The notes beneath the pieces were generated by a model, which was given only the letters and a program-made list of their open reading frames with translations, was not told the DNA's origin and made no database searches. From Robbsia betulipollinis (GTDB lineage Bacteria; Pseudomonadota; Gammaproteobacteria; Burkholderiales; Burkholderiaceae), in contig NZ_JAPMXC010000001.1 of the NCBI RefSeq assembly GCF_026624755.1, forward strand, positions 1 through 64,000: DNA of 64,000 nt, in the 5' to 3' direction. Made by a program: the position numbers and the translations under genes. Positions 61,492-64,000 of this stretch are shown here, piece after piece; position 1 is the first letter of the stretch; each line of letters begins with the position of its first letter.

Positions 61492-63372
61492 TCAACCGGG
61501 GCCTTCATCGCCCACGCGCAGCCGCGCATCGAGCAACCCTTGGGTGACCGGGTGCGCCGGCGCGCGAAAGACGGTGGCGCAGTCGCCCGCCTCGACGATC
61601 CGCCCGGCGTCCATCACCAGCACGCGATCGCAGAGCAGCCGCACGAGTTCGAGATCGTGCGAGATGAACACCAGCGCCATGCCATGCGCGCGGCGCAGCG
61701 CGTCGATGGTGCGCACGATCGACGCCTGGGTCGTCATGTCGAGCGACGCGGTGGGCTCGTCGAGGATCAGCAGGCGGGGGCGGCTCGCCAGCGCACGGGC
61801 GAGGCCGACGCGGGTCGCTTCGCCGCCCGACAGTTGATGGGGCCGTCGATCGAGTAGCATGAGCGGCAGGGCCACCTTGGCGGCGAGCGTCGCGATGGCG
61901 TCGTCCAGGGACGGCGGGCGACTGCCTCTCCCGAGTGCGTCGTCGGCCCCGCTCCCGGCTCGCGCGCCGCGCCAGGGCGCGGCGATCGCGTCGCGCACGC
62001 GGCTCAGCGGGTCGAGGCTGGCCCGCACATCCTGGAAGACGAGTTGCAGCGCGCCGCGCCATCGTGCGCCGGCCGCGCGGCGCGGACTGACGGCCGCGAT
62101 GTCGATGCCCTCGAAGACGATGCTGCCGGCGTCGATGGCGGTGACGCGGGCGAGCACGTGTGCCAGCGTGGATTTTCCGCATCCCGATCTTCCCACGATG
62201 CCAAGCGCCTCGCCCGGCGCGATGTCGAAACCGATGTCCTCCAGTATCGGCTTGCCGCGACCGGCGCCTGTCGTGACGCCGCGCACCGAGAGCACCGGGG
62301 CGGCCGGGGAGCAGACGGTTTGCGGGACGCGCGCGAGAACTGGAATGGCGGTGGGCGTGGAAGCCGGCGCGGCGGTGAATGCGTTGGGTACGACGGGTAC
62401 GACGGGTACGACGGGTGCGACGGGTACGACGGGTACGACGGGTACGACGGGTGCGACGGTCGGCGCACCCGTCCCCAGCGCCGCGACATCGCATGCGGTT
62501 CGCGGCATCGCGGCGATCAGCGCCCGCGAGCAGGGATGGACGGCATCGGCCAGAAACCGGCCGGCGGCCTGGATCTCGACGATCCGGCCGGCGTGCAGCA
62601 CGGCGATGCGCGTGCAGGCATGACACGCGACGGCCAGGTCGTGCGTGATCAGCAGCGTGCTCATCGCGCGGGTCGTCGCGACGTGCCGGAGGAGGTCGAG
62701 CACGCGCGCCTGCGTGCGCGTGTCGAGCCCGGTCGTGGGCTCGTCGGCGATCAGCAGCCGCGGGCGGCGTGCGAGCGCCAGGGCGATCAGGACACGCTGG
62801 CACATTCCGCCCGAGAGTTCGAACGTGTACCGGTCGAGGCAATCCGCCGGAGCGTCCAGGCCCACTTCGACGAGCAGGGCCAGCGCGGCCGCGCGCCGTT
62901 CGCCGCGCGGCATGCCGGCCGCGCGCAGCACGTCGTCGAGTTGCGCGCCGACGCGGCGCACCGGCGAGAGGGCGGCGCGTGGATCCTGGAAGATCATCGC
63001 GGCAGGGTGCGTGCCTGCCGCTCCCGGGGCGCGCCGGTCCGCCGCGCCGTGGGCCGTGCCGGGGGCGATGTCGACGGTGCCGCGCCGTCGATGGACGCCG
63101 TCCGGGAGCACCCCGGCGATCGCGAGGCCGGTGAGGGTCTTGCCCGAACCGCTCGCGCCGATCAAGCCCAGGCACTCGCCCGGCGCGATGTCGAACGACA
63201 GGTCGTCGACGAGCGCTTGCGCCGCCTGCTCGCCCATGCCGCCTCGCACGGCGCCGAGCACGGCTCTCCGCACGCTCTCCCGCACGCCGCCCCATGCGCG
63301 CGTCCCCACGCGCTCCCGCGGCCCGATCCGCGCCAGCGATAGATGCGCGACACGCAGTACCGGTTCGCTCAT
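61492..63372 (-). CDS. Fused dual-ATPase of a peptide/nickel-type ABC importer
   Basis: About 626 residues: two complete OppD/OppF-like ATPases in one chain. First: GASGSGKTLTGLAIAG, LSGGMCQR, LLIADEPTTGLD. Second: GRSGCGKSTLAHVLAR, LSGGEATR, LLILDEPTASLD. A Val-Val-Pro repeat joins them. Fused DppD-DppF proteins of this kind serve dipeptide, glutathione or Ni/Co importers. It overlaps the permease by 4 bases (ATGA). Next to a cobaltochelatase cluster, metal import is an attractive but unproven role. Confidence 0.9.
   Translation of the reverse strand: MSEPVLRVAHLSLARIGPRERVGTRAWGGVRESVRRAVLGAVRGGMGEQAAQALVDDLSFDIAPGECLGLIGASGSGKTLTGLAIAGVLPDGVHRRRGTVDIAPGTAHGAADRRAPGAAGTHPAAMIFQDPRAALSPVRRVGAQLDDVLRAAGMPRGERRAAALALLVEVGLDAPADCLDRYTFELSGGMCQRVLIALALARRPRLLIADEPTTGLDTRTQARVLDLLRHVATTRAMSTLLITHDLAVACHACTRIAVLHAGRIVEIQAAGRFLADAVHPCSRALIAAMPRTACDVAALGTGAPTVAPVVPVVPVVPVAPVVPVVPVVPNAFTAAPASTPTAIPVLARVPQTVCSPAAPVLSVRGVTTGAGRGKPILEDIGFDIAPGEALGIVGRSGCGKSTLAHVLARVTAIDAGSIVFEGIDIAAVSPRRAAGARWRGALQLVFQDVRASLDPLSRVRDAIAAPWRGARAGSGADDALGRGSRPPSLDDAIATLAAKVALPLMLLDRRPHQLSGGEATRVGLARALASRPRLLILDEPTASLDMTTQASIVRTIDALRRAHGMALVFISHDLELVRLLCDRVLVMDAGRIVEAGDCATVFRAPAHPVTQGLLDARLRVGDEGPG
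62386..62457. repeat. 9-bp tandem repeat in the ABC ATPase linker
   Basis: Eight consecutive 9-bp units GGGTACGAC (two with GGGTGCGAC) encode Val-Val-Pro or Val-Ala-Pro tripeptides on the minus strand, exactly between the two ATPase domains. Confidence 0.92.
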
Positions 63373-64000
63373 CGCCGCCTCGGATCGAAATGGTCGCGCA
63401 GCCGGTCGCCGGCGAGGGTCAGCGCGAAGACTGCCGAACACAACGCCAGACCCGGGAACGTCGCCAGCCACCATTGCCCGGTCATCATGAAGCGGGCCCC
63501 CTCGCCGACCAGCACGCCCCATTCCGCGGTGGGCGGGCGGATGCCCAGGCCGACGAAGGAAAGGCCGGCGCCGTTCAACATCGCCCAGCCAAGGTTCACG
63601 CTCATCTGCACGATCAAGGACGGCAACACGTTCGGCAGCAGCACGCGCGCGAGGATGCGCGCGTCGCTCCAGCCCGCCAGACGCGCGGCGCCGACATAGG
63701 GCGCGTGCAATCGCACGCCCACCTCGGCCCCCGCGAGCCGGACGTAGAACGGCAGGTTGATGAGCGCGGTCGCGAGCACGACGCTGCCGACCGAATTGCC
63801 GAAGACGGCGGCCAGGGCCAGTGCGACGACGAACAGCGGAAACGCCATCGCGACGTCGATCGTGCGTTGCAGCAGCCGCTCCGGCGCGCCGCCGAGCAGG
63901 GCGCCGCCCGCGCCGAGCGCGCCGCCGACGCACGCGGACAGGATCACGGCCGCGAAGGCCATCGCGAGATCCAGGCGCGAGGCGATCACCACGCGGGCGA
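63369..64000 (-). CDS. ABC importer permease (DppC-like), 5' end outside window
   Basis: At least 207 residues of a binding-protein-dependent permease with about five TM helices. The EAA loop, YVGAARLAGWSDARILARVL and LLPNVLPSLIVQ, and the typical LSFVGLGIRPPTAEWGVLV place it in the DppC/OppC group. The frame stays open to the window edge, so the usual N-terminal TM and start are missing here. A DppB-like partner and binding protein would be expected beyond 64000. Confidence 0.88.
   Translation of the reverse strand, partial: ARVVIASRLDLAMAFAAVILSACVGGALGAGGALLGGAPERLLQRTIDVAMAFPLFVVALALAAVFGNSVGSVVLATALINLPFYVRLAGAEVGVRLHAPYVGAARLAGWSDARILARVLLPNVLPSLIVQMSVNLGWAMLNGAGLSFVGLGIRPPTAEWGVLVGEGARFMMTGQWWLATFPGLALCSAVFALTLAGDRLRDHFDPRRR

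Overview
The window reads as a high-GC betaproteobacterial chromosome, most likely Burkholderiaceae. Supporting signs are a lambda-type siphophage prophage of the kind common in Burkholderia, the DUF2844/DUF3443 gene pair, lutABC, LexA boxes of the CTGT-N8-ACAG type, and an aerobic cobalamin cluster with CobN, CobW and a ChlI/ChlD-like pair. The genus cannot be fixed from sequence reading alone.

Region 1 (1-22266) is the right part of a prophage. It opens with the end of an IS66-family element that has cut the portal gene. Then come, in lambda/HK97-like order, the head maturation protease, major capsid protein, connector genes, tail tube, a G/G-T pair with a clear -1 frameshift site, tape measure, M, an extra fibre-like gene, L, K, I, J and three small tail-tip genes. 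A terminator precedes a lysis cassette (two coiled-coil membrane proteins, holin-like protein, GH108 endolysin, spanin-like pair). An XRE regulator follows, then an AT-rich cargo segment with an HNH-like gene divergent from a DNA adenine methylase that sits behind a near-ideal LexA box. The phage ends inside a response-regulator gene, of which only the receiver domain remains. Integrase, repressor and terminase must lie to the left, outside the window. The broken portal gene suggests a defective prophage.

Region 2 (22.5-38.4 kb) is chromosomal. It holds a DUF1345 membrane protein, a LexA-boxed YdjM-like protein and a PGDYG protein. A MarR-controlled AaeAB-like aromatic-acid efflux operon with its own outer-membrane channel follows. 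Next are a divergent HxlR/quinone-oxidoreductase-like pair with a palindromic operator, gnd, and a MacA-MacB-TolC-like operon.

Region 3 (38.5-50.6 kb) starts with an 891-residue protein of unknown family with a possible papain-like Cys-His-Asp triad, a candidate secreted effector or toxin. It continues with lutABC, a DUF6388 gene, a chemoreceptor, an MFS exporter, a PepSY-type membrane protein and the DUF2844/DUF3443 pair, the latter with pepsin-like motifs.

Region 4 (50.8-64.0 kb) is a cobalamin cluster on both sides of a shared divergent promoter region. Leftward genes are cobE-cobO-cobB-DUF1289; rightward genes are cobW-cobN-chlI-like-VWA gene. A peptide/nickel-type ABC transporter converges on it. 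Four genes here carry in-frame tandem repeats, including a Cys-rich KACNG repeat in CobN.
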